Positions 17,801 to 24,601 of a stretch of 37,079 nucleotides of DNA are shown here, piece after piece. The translations under genes and the position numbers were made by a program. Source of the DNA: a bacterium (GTDB taxonomy: Bacteria > Verrucomicrobiota > Verrucomicrobiia > Limisphaerales > UBA11358); the NCBI GenBank assembly GCA_021780905.1, contig JAJXXW010000002.1, forward strand, positions 1-37,079, written 5' to 3'. Numbering within the stretch: position 1 is the first letter of the stretch; every line of letters starts with the position of its first letter. A model generated the notes under the pieces. The model was not told where the DNA came from. It made no database searches and saw only the letters and a program-made list of their open reading frames with translations.

Positions 17801-18416
17801 TTCCACCAATTGGCTGGGCGGCGTCACGGTCAACAGCACCAACTTGAATTTCGTGATGCAGTCGAATCTGACATTGCTGGCCACGTTTGTCGAAACCAGC
17901 CGGCCAACGCTGCTGATCACCGCGCCCACCAACAACCAGCATTTGACGAACGCGCTGGCCTATATCACCGGCACGAACAGCGACAACTGGGGGATTTCCG
18001 GCGTCTGGTATCGCGTGAATAGCAACACCTGGAACGCGGTCACGGCCACCACCAACCAGTTCATCAACTGGACTCAGGTGGCCACGCTGCTGGCCGGCAC
18101 CAACACCGTCAATGCCTATGCTGTCAACTTCGGCGGGCTGGCCTCGCTGACCAACACCGTCAGCTTTGTCTCCAGCAACACGTTCGCCTTGCAGCTTCTC
18201 TTTACCAATGTGCAGCCGCTCCAAACCAACGGCCTGAGCTTCAGCCTGCAACTGTCGCCCGGATTGAACGGACACATCCAGGTTTCCACCAACCTCGCCA
18301 GTGTGACCAACTGGATGACGCTGACGAATTTCACCGGCTCCAACACCGTGATCACCTTCCGCGATCCCGGCGCCACCAATTCCAACCAGCGCTATTATCG
18401 CGCCGTAATCCCCTGA
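14892..18416 (+). CDS. Secreted sedolisin (S53 peptidase) with BACON-, CBM- and Ig-like C-terminal modules
   Basis: This is a 1174-residue exported protein with a signal peptide (residues 1-29, ending VWGA). A pro-kumamolisin domain (about 45-190) precedes the S53 catalytic domain (about 205-575). Visible catalytic residues are Glu281 and Asp285 (GEVSLDIE), Asp361 (ASGDSD, oxyanion) and Ser484 (GGTSCAAPLWAG); the calcium loop YDLCTGWGTPN follows. After residue 581 come a BACON-like domain, a galactose-binding-like module (QNGGFETGDFTNWTLSDNGG, ~691-825), an Ig-like domain (~829-917), a divergent InlB B-repeat (~920-1000), another Ig-like unit, and a C-terminal domain (~1098-1174) ending QRYYRAVIP. 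It should be an acid-active serine-carboxyl endopeptidase acting outside the cell, with tail modules binding substrate or surface. The tail composition (Thr, Asn, Ser) is typical of verrucomicrobial exoproteins. Confidence 0.92.
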   Translation: MMFGKPHLGRITACVTLLWLGGMCPVWGAGLKQLPGHVPAAIKNLTAIGRLPATNELHLAIGLALRDPAGLDQFLADVCNPASPNYRHFLTTAEYTARFCPTEADYAAVKNFARTNGFKISGEHGNRLLLDVTAKTADLERAFHLHLEKYHHPTENRNFFAPDAEPTVDAGLPVADVSGLSDYYRPHPKLVKRNPPLAAPKNGSAPGGSYMGDDFRNAYVPGVTNTGAGQSVGLFQLDGYYPNDIAAYAQTTGGGRTNIQVITVPVGSTNWNIGTNGGNGEVSLDIEMAMSMAPGLSKILVFEGPNANWPNDILNAMLASNAICKNLSSSWGWPGGPVVSTDHIFQLMAAAGQSFFNASGDSDAFTVGPSSVNGVDNISTPNAPSSSPYITQVGGTTLTMNGSGSSYASETVWNWGLDQGSYVGSSGGVSSYYPIPSWQTNISMTANLGSTTQRNIPDVALTADNVYVISGGSGAGSGGNGGTSCAAPLWAGFMALVNQQYVAVTGQATNSVGFINPAIYAIGRGQNIDFTYATCFHDTTSGNNYWPSSPANYPATTGYDLCTGWGTPNTNLINALAAPASALVISPVSGFTAFGLPGGPFSPSSQILMLTNTSASSFNWSATDTSTWLNLSSTNGTLNAAGYANVTISVTTNANGLAAGNYSATVAFSNKTSHAAQSLYFTLAVSTNLVQNGGFETGDFTNWTLSDNGGPDQVDNGSLSSITPYDGSYEFIFGQANSPAYLSQNLMTSPGQTYLFSFWLCNPTNGATETFQASWNGGTVYSIYNPGVLAWTNEKFVVTATSTSTVIQFAAQNDPWYFGLDDVSVIPVNPPAITQQPLSETNAVGGNVVFSATVTGTAPLSFHWRTNGVNLVNNAVVSGATTNTLTLTGISTTNAGNYTLVVTNAYGAITSSVATLTVVVATPMTNQLTISTVGLGTFSPNYSNAWLNIGQGYSITSAPAAGFVFTHWTVSTNWLGGVTVNSTNLNFVMQSNLTLLATFVETSRPTLLITAPTNNQHLTNALAYITGTNSDNWGISGVWYRVNSNTWNAVTATTNQFINWTQVATLLAGTNTVNAYAVNFGGLASLTNTVSFVSSNTFALQLLFTNVQPLQTNGLSFSLQLSPGLNGHIQVSTNLASVTNWMTLTNFTGSNTVITFRDPGATNSNQRYYRAVIP

Positions 18417-18459
18417 CCGCCGCCGGCGCAACCGCCGCTTGCCCGCCCCCGCAAAAAAA

Positions 18460-19905
18460 ATGACAATCACTGGCGTGAGCGAATTTCTCCAGCGCGTGGA
18501 AAATGCCGTCCGGCAACGCCGGCTGTTTGTGCGCGGCCAAGAAATCCTCGCCGCCGTCTCCGGCGGCGCGGACTCGATGGTGTTGCTGCACGTTCTTCAT
18601 TCGCTCGCTCAAAAAAAGCGCTGGACGATTTCCGTCGCGCATTTCAACCACCGGCTGCGCGGCCGCGCCAGCGATGCGGACGAAAAACTGGTCCGGCAGA
18701 CGGCAAAAAAACTGCGGTTGAAATTTTTTGGCGAAAGCGCGGATGTAAAAAAAATCGCGGCGCAAACCAAACTTTCGATTGAAATGGCCGCGCGAAAGTT
18801 GCGCCATGAATTCCTGGCGCAGACGGCGCGGAAACAGAAAATTCCCACCGTCGCACTGGCCCATCATGCCGATGACCAGGTGGAGCTGTTCTTCCTGCGG
18901 CTGCTGCGCGGGGCCGGCGGCGAAGGTCTGGCGGGCATGAAATGGCGCTCGCCGTCGTCCGCCGACAAAAAAGTTGTGCTCGTCCGCCCGCTGCTGGCTT
19001 TTTCCAAGGCCGAGCTGCTGGCGTTCGCCGGTGAAAACAAAATCCGCTTCCGCGACGACGCCACCAATTCAGCCAGCGACTTTCTGCGCAACCGCATTCG
19101 CAATGAACTGCTGCCGCTGCTGCGCAAAAACTACCAGCCCGCCGTGGACAAAACCGTTTTGCGGCTGATGGAAATCACCGGCGCGGAGGCGGAATTTGCG
19201 AGCGAGGCGGCCAGAGAATTTTGTGGGAGACGAGGTGACGAGTCTCAAATCAAAATCGGAAATAAATTAGGGACTCCGCACGTCGTCTCCCACAACTTCA
19301 CGGAGTTGCCGGTCGCCGTTCAGCGAAAAGTTTTGCAGCAGCAGTTGGCGGGGCTGGGCGTGGCTGCGGATTTTGAACTGGTCGAGCGGCTCCGTGAAAC
19401 GCCGGACAGGCCGGCCAGTGTTGCCGCCGATGCCTCGGTGGTTCGCGATGCTGCGGGCAAAGTTTCCTGCCGGCGGCAGGAAAGCGGCGACTTCAATTCC
19501 GCCGAACTCAGGTTGAAATTGTCGGGCAGGGCGGGGCGGGCGGAATTTGGCGGTGGAAAATTTCGCTGGCAAATCCGATCGCGGCAAAAAGCCGCCTTGC
19601 CCCAAAAACCAGCCGGCGTGGAATTTTTTGACGCGGACAAGGTCGGCGATCAAATCATCCTGCGGCACTGGCGGGCGGGCGACCGGTTTCAGCCCATCGG
19701 CCTGAAGTCGGCGGTGAAATTGCAGGATTTGTTCACGAACGCCAAGATTCTCGCTGCGCTCCGACGCGAACTGGTTCTGGCCACGGCGGAAAACGGCGAG
19801 ATTTTCTGGGTGGAAGGCTTGCGCATTGGCGAAAAGTTCAAGCTGACGCCGGGGACGGCGCGGGTTTTTGTCTGGTCAGCTCGGCTGCAGCGGGTTGCTG
19901 CGTAA
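18460..19905 (+). CDS. tilS: tRNA(Ile)-lysidine synthetase TilS, with embedded 25-codon repeat
   Basis: From ATG at 18460 the protein has 481 residues. The PP-loop motif SGGADS lies at residues 34-39, followed by FNHRLRGRASDADEKLVRQT, ALAHHADDQVELFFLRLLRG and RDDATN....RNRIRNELLPLL, all TilS landmarks. The C-terminal domain includes HWRAGDRFQPIGLKSAVKLQ. TilS converts C34 of the tRNA-Ile CAU anticodon to lysidine, which is essential for AUA decoding. Residues ~254-279 (CGRRGDESQIKIGNKLGTPH) come from an in-frame palindromic repeat listed separately. A TTG further upstream gives 7 extra residues but no better start. It follows the sedolisin by 43 bases on the same strand. Confidence 0.93.
   Translation: MTITGVSEFLQRVENAVRQRRLFVRGQEILAAVSGGADSMVLLHVLHSLAQKKRWTISVAHFNHRLRGRASDADEKLVRQTAKKLRLKFFGESADVKKIAAQTKLSIEMAARKLRHEFLAQTARKQKIPTVALAHHADDQVELFFLRLLRGAGGEGLAGMKWRSPSSADKKVVLVRPLLAFSKAELLAFAGENKIRFRDDATNSASDFLRNRIRNELLPLLRKNYQPAVDKTVLRLMEITGAEAEFASEAAREFCGRRGDESQIKIGNKLGTPHVVSHNFTELPVAVQRKVLQQQLAGLGVAADFELVERLRETPDRPASVAADASVVRDAAGKVSCRRQESGDFNSAELRLKLSGRAGRAEFGGGKFRWQIRSRQKAALPQKPAGVEFFDADKVGDQIILRHWRAGDRFQPIGLKSAVKLQDLFTNAKILAALRRELVLATAENGEIFWVEGLRIGEKFKLTPGTARVFVWSARLQRVAA
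19221..19295. repeat. 75-bp palindromic repeat embedded in frame within tilS
   Basis: Perfect 13-bp arms TTGTGGGAGACGA (19221-19233) and TCGTCTCCCACAA (19283-19295) enclose 49 bases; the arms continue imperfectly inward (GGTGACGAGTC against GACTCCGCACG). The length is exactly 25 codons, so it leaves the tilS frame intact. The family-conserved sequence appears to resume at FTELPVAVQRKVLQQQL right after it. Confidence 0.85.
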
Positions 19906-19956
19906 TGTCATTACTTGCGGCTTTGCAATCTGGCTTGACCGTTTTACTCTCCGCGC

Positions 19957-20322
19957 ATGGCGAGAAAAATTTCCGGCGCGAAAACTTCCAGTTCCGTAGG
20001 GCGGGCTTTCCAGCCTGCCGGTTCCCCGGACTTGCCAGTCCGGGGCGCGGAACGGGCGACTGGAAAGTCGCCCGCACCGGCAGACAGGAATGTCTGCCCT
20101 ACCGCCAAGCCCTCCGCGCTGGTGGACACCCGCGTCATTTACTGCGGCGACAATCTGGACCAGCTCAAGAAGCTGCCCGATGCCTGCGTGGATTTGATTT
20201 ACATTGACCCGCCGTTCAATTCCAACCGCAACTACGATGGTGGCCAGTCCGGCTCGGACTGTTTACATAATCATAATATAAGGCGAATAATGATTTATAA
20301 AAAAAGGTTGCCATACGGTTGA
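19957..20322 (+). pseudogene. Adenine-specific DNA methyltransferase, N-terminal fragment
   Basis: After a repeat-derived N-terminus, the frame reads TRVIYCGDNLDQLKKLPDAC and VDLIYIDPPFNSNRNY. This is the start of beta-class N6-adenine methyltransferases, with the catalytic DPPF motif (Type III Mod-like). Homology stops just after NYDG, near 20238, and the frame then runs through AT-rich sequence of the neighbouring integrase element (HNHNIRRIMIYKKRL) to a stop. The SAM-binding FxGxG motif and target recognition domain are missing, so the fragment cannot be active. A GTG at 20122 is a possible native start downstream of the embedded repeat. Confidence 0.8.
19996..20102. repeat. 107-bp multi-hairpin interspersed repeat in the methyltransferase frame
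   Basis: Outer arms GTAGGGC (19996-20002) and GCCCTAC (20096-20102) enclose an imperfect palindrome. Two perfect internal hairpins lie inside: CCCCGGACT/AGTCCGGGG and GGGCGACT/AGTCGCCC. The arrangement could fold into a cloverleaf-like cruciform. Translated in the open frame it gives VGRAFQPAGSPDLPVRGAER. Confidence 0.8.
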
Positions 20323-20347
20323 CTGTGTTCTCAATTTCCGGTATAAT
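20319..20347 (+). promoter_or_regulatory. Sigma-70-type promoter of the integrase gene
   Basis: TTGACT (20319-20324), a 17-base spacer and TATAAT (20342-20347) form a near-consensus promoter. The integrase ATG is at 20356, only eight bases after the -10 box, so the transcript is expected to start at or within a base or two of the start codon (leaderless). Confidence 0.75.
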
Positions 20348-20355
20348 GGGGCACA

Positions 20356-21612
20356 ATGAAAACTCCGAAGGCTCGGTTCAAGATTTTGCCCTTCACCAAT
20401 CCCCGGACGGGCACGCCAAGCTGGCGGGTCACCGGCACCCGCCGCAACGGGGATCGCATCCGTGAAAACTTCGCCCGCGCCAAAGAGGCGCAGTATCGGT
20501 TCACCGAGCTGGAGGGCGAATTTCATGCCGCCAACGGCGTGGCGGCGCTGCGGGCGACGCGACTGACGGATAATCAGGTCGGCGTTGCCGAAGCCGCTTT
20601 CAAGCGGCTGGAACGGGATGAGGATTTAATCACCGCCGTGGATCATTGGCTGCGCACGGGCAAGCCGGCGTCAGTCAAGGAGTCACCGCGCTTGGACGAG
20701 GCGCTGAAGGTTTTCACCGACTGGCTGACTACCACCCAGGAATTGCGCCCCATGACCAAGGACAACCTGCGCCAACGGGTGACCCGCTTCGTCAGCAACC
20801 TGGGCAACCTGCGGGTGACCGATGTGCTGCCCGAGCACATTGAGCATTTTCTGTCGAATCGGAATGTGTCGGCCAACACCAAGGACGCAGATCGCCGGGC
20901 CCTTTCCAGTTTCTTTTTGTGGTGCATGAAGGGGAAACGGCATTGGGCCGTGAACAACCCCTGTTACGCGGTCGAGATCGAGGGTTTTGCCACCGCCGAT
21001 GACCATGAACCAGTAGTGCTGCCGGTGGACGAATGCCGGGCGCTGTTGCAGGCTGCGGAAAAAATCCAGAAGGGTCGGTCGGTGCCGTATGTGGCGCTGT
21101 GTCTTTTCGGCGGGCTGCGCCCCACTGAAGCAGCGCGATTGACCTGGGATCAGGTCAATCTAAAGGATGGGGAGATTCGATTGAAGGGCGCACAGACCAA
21201 GACCGGCAAGGGCCGGATTGTGGTGATTGATAAAACGCTCAAAGCCTGGCTGAGCCAATATCGCAAGCGTGGCGAGATTTACCGTTCGGCTTATGAAAAA
21301 GATTTGCGCCAAGGTCGTATCAGCATCGGGTATGGGACCAAGACGGACGAGCAGCCGCACTTGCGTCCGTGGGTGTCGGACGTGTTGCGGCACACGGCGA
21401 TCTCGCATTATTTCCGGCTGACGGGCAGCTACGGGCGGACGGCGGAGCAGTTCGGCAATTCAGAGGCCATCATCAAAAAACATTACCAGGGGCGCGTGAG
21501 CAGCGCAGAGACGAAGCAGTTTTATGCGCTGCGGCCGGGTTCTGGGGCCGCGCGACCGCAACCCCAATCCAAGAAACCGGTCAAGCCGACCAGCGGCGCC
21601 GAGCGAATATAG
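20356..21612 (+). CDS. Tyrosine recombinase / integrase
   Basis: This is a complete 418-residue protein with a basic N-terminal arm-type region (PSWRVTGTRRNGDRI), a SAM-like core-binding domain (DNLRQRVTRFVSNLGNLRVT) and a catalytic domain. Catalytic residues are visible: Arg in FGGLRPTEAARLTW, Lys in the TKTGKGRIV beta-hairpin, Arg/His in LRHTAISHYF, and the Tyr nucleophile in IIKKHYQG. It lies about 120 bases right of the point where methyltransferase homology ends, so it probably marks the left end of the element that cut that gene. The strong promoter abuts its ATG. Confidence 0.9.
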   Translation: MKTPKARFKILPFTNPRTGTPSWRVTGTRRNGDRIRENFARAKEAQYRFTELEGEFHAANGVAALRATRLTDNQVGVAEAAFKRLERDEDLITAVDHWLRTGKPASVKESPRLDEALKVFTDWLTTTQELRPMTKDNLRQRVTRFVSNLGNLRVTDVLPEHIEHFLSNRNVSANTKDADRRALSSFFLWCMKGKRHWAVNNPCYAVEIEGFATADDHEPVVLPVDECRALLQAAEKIQKGRSVPYVALCLFGGLRPTEAARLTWDQVNLKDGEIRLKGAQTKTGKGRIVVIDKTLKAWLSQYRKRGEIYRSAYEKDLRQGRISIGYGTKTDEQPHLRPWVSDVLRHTAISHYFRLTGSYGRTAEQFGNSEAIIKKHYQGRVSSAETKQFYALRPGSGAARPQPQSKKPVKPTSGAERI

Positions 21613-21613
21613 C

Positions 21614-21644
21614 TTGAATCTTTCCAAAGTAAGGCTAATCTTAC
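21614..21644 (+). promoter_or_regulatory. Promoter with overlapping inverted repeat before vapB
   Basis: TTGAAT (21614-21619), 16 bases, and TAATCT (21636-21641) form a plausible promoter. An inverted repeat GTAAG/CTTAC (21629-21633, 21640-21644) spans the -10 box. The antitoxin ATG is at 21648. This is a good candidate for the autoregulatory operator bound by the antitoxin. Confidence 0.5.
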
Positions 21645-21647
21645 CAC

Positions 21648-21905
21648 ATGATTGCAAAAGTATCAGTCAAAGGCCAGACAGTCATCCCGGAAGCCATCCG
21701 CGAAATGGCGCGGATCAAAGCCGGGGACCAGCTGGATGTCGGCTTTTCCGGCGGACTCATTGTCATGCGTAAACGCCAATCCCTTACGCCGGCGCGGGTT
21801 CGGTCACTGCTGCTGGGCGGTCGCGGACTGCCAACAATGACAGCGAAGGATGAAACGGCGGTCGCGGCGGCCGTGCAGCGTGTTCGTCGCCGCGTCGCCG
21901 CGTGA
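21648..21905 (+). CDS. AbrB/MazE-family antitoxin
   Basis: This 85-residue protein begins MIAKVSVKGQTVIPEAIREM followed by ARIKAGDQLDVGFSGGLIVM, a clear SpoVT-AbrB swapped-hairpin DNA-binding domain. The C-terminal half (RSLLLGGRGLPTMTAKDETA) would bind and neutralise the toxin. It overlaps the downstream PIN gene by four bases (GTGA at 21902-21905), the usual antitoxin-first arrangement. It likely represses its own promoter through the inverted repeat just upstream. Carriage beside an integrase suggests a stabilising module of the mobile element. Confidence 0.85.
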   Translation: MIAKVSVKGQTVIPEAIREMARIKAGDQLDVGFSGGLIVMRKRQSLTPARVRSLLLGGRGLPTMTAKDETAVAAAVQRVRRRVAA

Positions 21906-22312
21906 AAGTCGTTTTCGACACCAATGTCGTGGCCAGCGCCAGCTTTTGGCGGGGGTCACCGTTTAACTGTCTGGCGGCGTGGGCGCAAGGCCGATGTGTG
22001 GCCGTGGTCAGTTCCACCCTGCTCGCCGAATACCACGAAACCGTAGAAGAACTTCGTTTGGATTATCCCGGCCGGAAATGCGTGGAATGGGTGACCGCCC
22101 TGACCGAAGCCGCTGAACTGGTATTTCCGGTGGAACGCGCTGCCGGCGCGACGCCAGATCCCGACGACGAAATGATTTTGGAATGTGCGCTGGCGGCGGA
22201 AGCCGACTTCATCGTGAGCGGCGATAAAAAGCATCTGCTAGTGCTGCGGCAATATCAAGGCATCCCGATTGTCAGCCCGGCGGAATTTCTGCGGCAGCTG
22301 GCGGGGAAGTGA
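21902..22312 (+). CDS. PIN-domain toxin (VapC-like)
   Basis: This 136-residue protein starts at a GTG that overlaps the antitoxin stop. PIN-domain acidic residues are in place: VVFDTNVVAS (first Asp), LLAEYHETVE (Glu), PDPDDEMILECALAAEADFI (Asp pair) and SGDKKHLL. It fits the COG1569-type PIN proteins, predicted Mg2+-dependent RNases. With the AbrB-type antitoxin it makes a complete VapBC-like toxin-antitoxin pair. It would act on RNA in the cytoplasm when the antitoxin is degraded. Confidence 0.85.
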   Translation: MKVVFDTNVVASASFWRGSPFNCLAAWAQGRCVAVVSSTLLAEYHETVEELRLDYPGRKCVEWVTALTEAAELVFPVERAAGATPDPDDEMILECALAAEADFIVSGDKKHLLVLRQYQGIPIVSPAEFLRQLAGK

Positions 22313-22342
22313 GTCGGATGATTGACCAATGGCGGTGGCACC

Positions 22343-22558
22343 TCAGTTGGTTTCGGGATTTTTAGCCGGGGCCTCTCTGTCCGCCGGGGCAGAGACCTTT
22401 TCCTCGGTAGCAGGCGGAAAGTCCGCAAATTCGTTTTTCCCGATGGAATCCTTCAGTTTGGGAATCTTGATGGAAAACTCGGTGGCGAGGTCGTCCAAGC
22501 ACCGGCGAATTTTCCAGCGTGCGAGGCGCATGTTTTCGTTCAACTTGGTTTCGACCAA
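22343..22558 (-). CDS. Hypothetical protein, 71 residues
   Basis: Starting at a TTG (22558), or at the ATG at residue 10, it reads MRLARWKIRRCLDDLATEFS followed by IKIPKLKDSIGKNEFADFPP and a polar tail. It is convergent with vapC and begins three bases downstream of the stop of the fragment at 22561-22841, so both probably come from one former operon. No family is recognised. The coiled, charged sequence suggests a small structural or phage-type accessory protein, but this is uncertain. Confidence 0.4.
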   Translation of the reverse strand: MVETKLNENMRLARWKIRRCLDDLATEFSIKIPKLKDSIGKNEFADFPPATEEKVSAPADREAPAKNPETN

Positions 22559-22560
22559 AA

Positions 22561-22841
22561 TTAGTGAAGTTCAGCGACCAGCGCCTGGTCCATGAGGTCA
22601 GTCATTGCCTTTTGCCTGGCCATGGCGTCAAGCTTTTCCAAGGCGAGTTTCGCCACTTCAGTTTTATTCCCCTTGGCTTCCGCCTTTTTCAAGGTCTCTG
22701 CCCATTCTTTTTCGTCCCATAACTTTGTCTCCACATAGGCGCGGTAATACTGGTAATCGGCCTTGGTGTATTCGCCATCTCCTTTTCCGGCGGCGAGCAG
22801 GGTCACGCCCTTGCGCGGCGGTATATTGGGATTGCCTTCCG
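22561..22841 (-). pseudogene. C-terminal fragment of an unknown protein
   Basis: In this frame the sequence reads GKGDGEYTKADYQYYRAYVE, then TKLWDEKEWAETLKKAEAKG, and ends at QALVAELH. It looks like a genuine helical, charged protein C-terminus of about 80-90 residues. Upstream, the same frame runs antisense-style through the transposase gene and makes no sense, so the true N-terminus was lost when the IS was inserted or deleted. The breakpoint is near 22841, where transposase homology also ends. No family is recognised. Confidence 0.5.
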
Positions 22842-23516
22842 CCAGCCGAAAGTGCGTTCCACCACCCAGCGTTTGGGCAGCACCTGAAAGCCGGGCACCT
22901 CGGCAAGACGCTTGACCACCTCCACCACCAGTCTGGGATGTTGCGTCTGCACCCAGGTGGCGAATTCCGGGCCATTGAAGCCGCCATCCACCCACAGTTT
23001 GAGCAGTTCGGGAAAGTCGGCCAAGATCGTGGCCAGCAGGACGCGGGCGCCTTTGCGTTCGGGGCAATCGGCGGGTTCGAGCGTGACGCCCAGCACCAGT
23101 CCCAGCGTGTCCACCAGCAGGAAACGCTTGCGGCCCTTGGTTTTCTTGGCGGCATCGTAACCGACTTGGCCGCCGTGGGCGCTGGCGCGGACGGTTTGGC
23201 TGTCGAGACTGGCGGCGGTGGGTTGCCTGTGTTTGCCGACCGCCTGCCGCACCCTGGCGCGGAGGCGGTGGTTGAGCCGGGCCAGCAGGCCGTTGCGGGT
23301 CCACTGGCGGAAATGATGATAGACGGTCTGCCACGGCGGGAAGTTTTTGGGCAGGAGCCGCCACTGGGCGCCGGTCTTGACCAGATAGAGGATGGCGTTG
23401 ATCACCTCGCGCAAGGCGGTGCGTGGGCGGCCCCGTTTTTTGGCGGCGGGCAGGAAACGGCGCAGCAAGTGCCATTGGTCGTGGGTGAGGTCGGTGTCAT
23501 CAGTGGCGATTTTCAT
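22803..23516 (-). pseudogene. IS5-family transposase, 3'-truncated
   Basis: From ATG at 23516 the protein begins MKIATDDTDLTHDQWHLLRR. It continues with the IS5/IS1031-type N-terminal domain (RGRPRTALREVINAILYLVK; GAQWRLLPKNFPPWQTVYHH), the first DDE Asp in SLDSQTVRAS, the second in LWVDGGFNG and the Glu in KRWVVERTFGW. The usual end (YRRLSKDYE...EAMIYLAMI) is missing: after FGW the frame carries 12 unrelated residues to a stop at 22805-22803. The truncation falls just beyond the catalytic Glu, so activity is unlikely. A palindrome CAAATCA/TGATTTG (23563-23578) lies upstream. Confidence 0.85.
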
Positions 23517-23628
23517 CGCCTGAAAACCGCTGCCGCGAAGGAAAGCCACAAAAATAGCCAGTCAAATCAAGTGATTTGTGCGTTTTTCTTGCAGCCCTGT
23601 TTTTCCAAAAACACCCCAGTTTTCTTTT

Positions 23629-24253
23629 TCAAACGAGCTCTAAGTCACGAAGCCGTTGAAGTTGCTGGCGCAGCTTTTCACGCGGAAATTTGTTCGCGGG
23701 AAATCGTTTTACAATCAAAGGCAAACATGTCCTGCAAATGTCTTGGAGTTGAAACTTGTCTTGCGGTTGGCTCACGACACCTTCCAGCGTGAGACGGGTC
23801 CAACCTGGCAAACCTGCACTTAACCGTGACCATCGGTCACTAGACAAAGTGATTGCGGCGTGTTCTTCCAATCCTGTGCTTGAACTCGGAACAGCTGCTG
23901 GTAAGGATTCGCGCAAAACCCGCACCGGTTCTCGGAGTTTCTCCAGTTCTGATAGTCCCCATTCCACGGGCGTTTCCTTGGCACCAAAGCCAGAAAGCAG
24001 CAGGTCCGCAATACGATTAACTTCAGTCTGATCAGTAATCGCAATTCCACATTCCCAGTTTCTTCGCATTCCGCTGTGGGTAGCATTTGCCGATGTTACC
24101 AAAGCTGAACATTCATCAATGATGTAAACCTTTGCGTGCAGGCGTGGGAGGCTACGCACACTGGCTCCAAGCTTCGCATTGTCACAAACTGCATCGAGGT
24201 TAGAAGACCCTTTCGCAAAATCCCGCAGGTCAGTTCTTGTGATCAACACTCGA
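23629..24253 (-). pseudogene. Phospholipase D-like (HKD) protein lacking its N-terminus
   Basis: The reading frame shows RVLITRTDLRDFAKGSSNLD, then SLPRLHAKVYIIDECSALVT and SANATHSGMRRNWECGIAIT, an HxK(x)4D-type PLD motif followed by the usual Asn/Gly-rich segment. A C-terminal domain of about 100 residues follows, ending LRDLELV. Sequences upstream of RPANRVLI are not homologous and lie on the far side of a junction near 24254, so roughly the first 60 residues expected for this family are missing. Single-motif PLD proteins of this kind are often nucleases or helicase partners. It is a remnant of a gene cut by rearrangement. Confidence 0.7.
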
Positions 24254-24472
24254 TTGGCCGGTCGTTCGGGCGAGACGGACACGCTGCCGGATAAGATCGC
24301 AAACGTGACCAGCATTCTGCGCAACCGTCTGGACAAGGTGATGACGCGCTTCAAGAAGTCCGACCCGGAGTTTTACGCGGCCTACCAGTCGGCGCGCGTG
24401 ATTGTTGACCGTGGCGGCAGTTCGTCAGCGGCCAAGCCCGCTCCCGCTCCGGCGGCGCTGGCCTCCAAATAA
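24254..24472 (+). pseudogene. C-terminal fragment of an unknown conserved protein
   Basis: About 73 codons read SGETDTLPDKIANVTSILRN, then RLDKVMTRFKKSDPEFYAAY and QSARVIVDRGGSSS, ending in a Pro/Ala linker and TAA. This helical C-terminus looks like real coding sequence, but it lacks a start and joins the PLD fragment head-on at its left edge. It is on the same strand as the methyltransferase fragment 4 kb upstream. It could be the other end of the interrupted gene, but I cannot show that without homologues. Confidence 0.5.
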
Positions 24473-24555
24473 TGATGCGCCGGATTTTCCGCCCGCCGGG
24501 ACCAGTTTTTTCCGGCAGGCGTTTTCACTGTCTCGAAAATCACGGCTAAATTCGC

Positions 24556-24584
24556 TTTACAGCGCGGATGCAAATAATTATCTT
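24556..24584 (+). promoter_or_regulatory. Candidate promoter of rpsO-pnp
   Basis: TTTACA (24556-24561), a 17-base spacer and TATCTT (24579-24584) precede the rpsO ATG at 24602 by 17 bases. The predicted leader is only about ten bases and has no clear Shine-Dalgarno. Confidence 0.45.
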
Positions 24585-24601
24585 CCCGAACTCATTTAAT
24601 T

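Noticed and set aside
17127..18470. A 447-residue minus-strand frame
   Set aside because: It is antisense to the sedolisin tail, whose repeated Thr/Asn codons give long open frames on the other strand.
19957..20322. An active restriction-modification system
   Set aside because: Only the first part of the methyltransferase remains and no restriction subunit is nearby.
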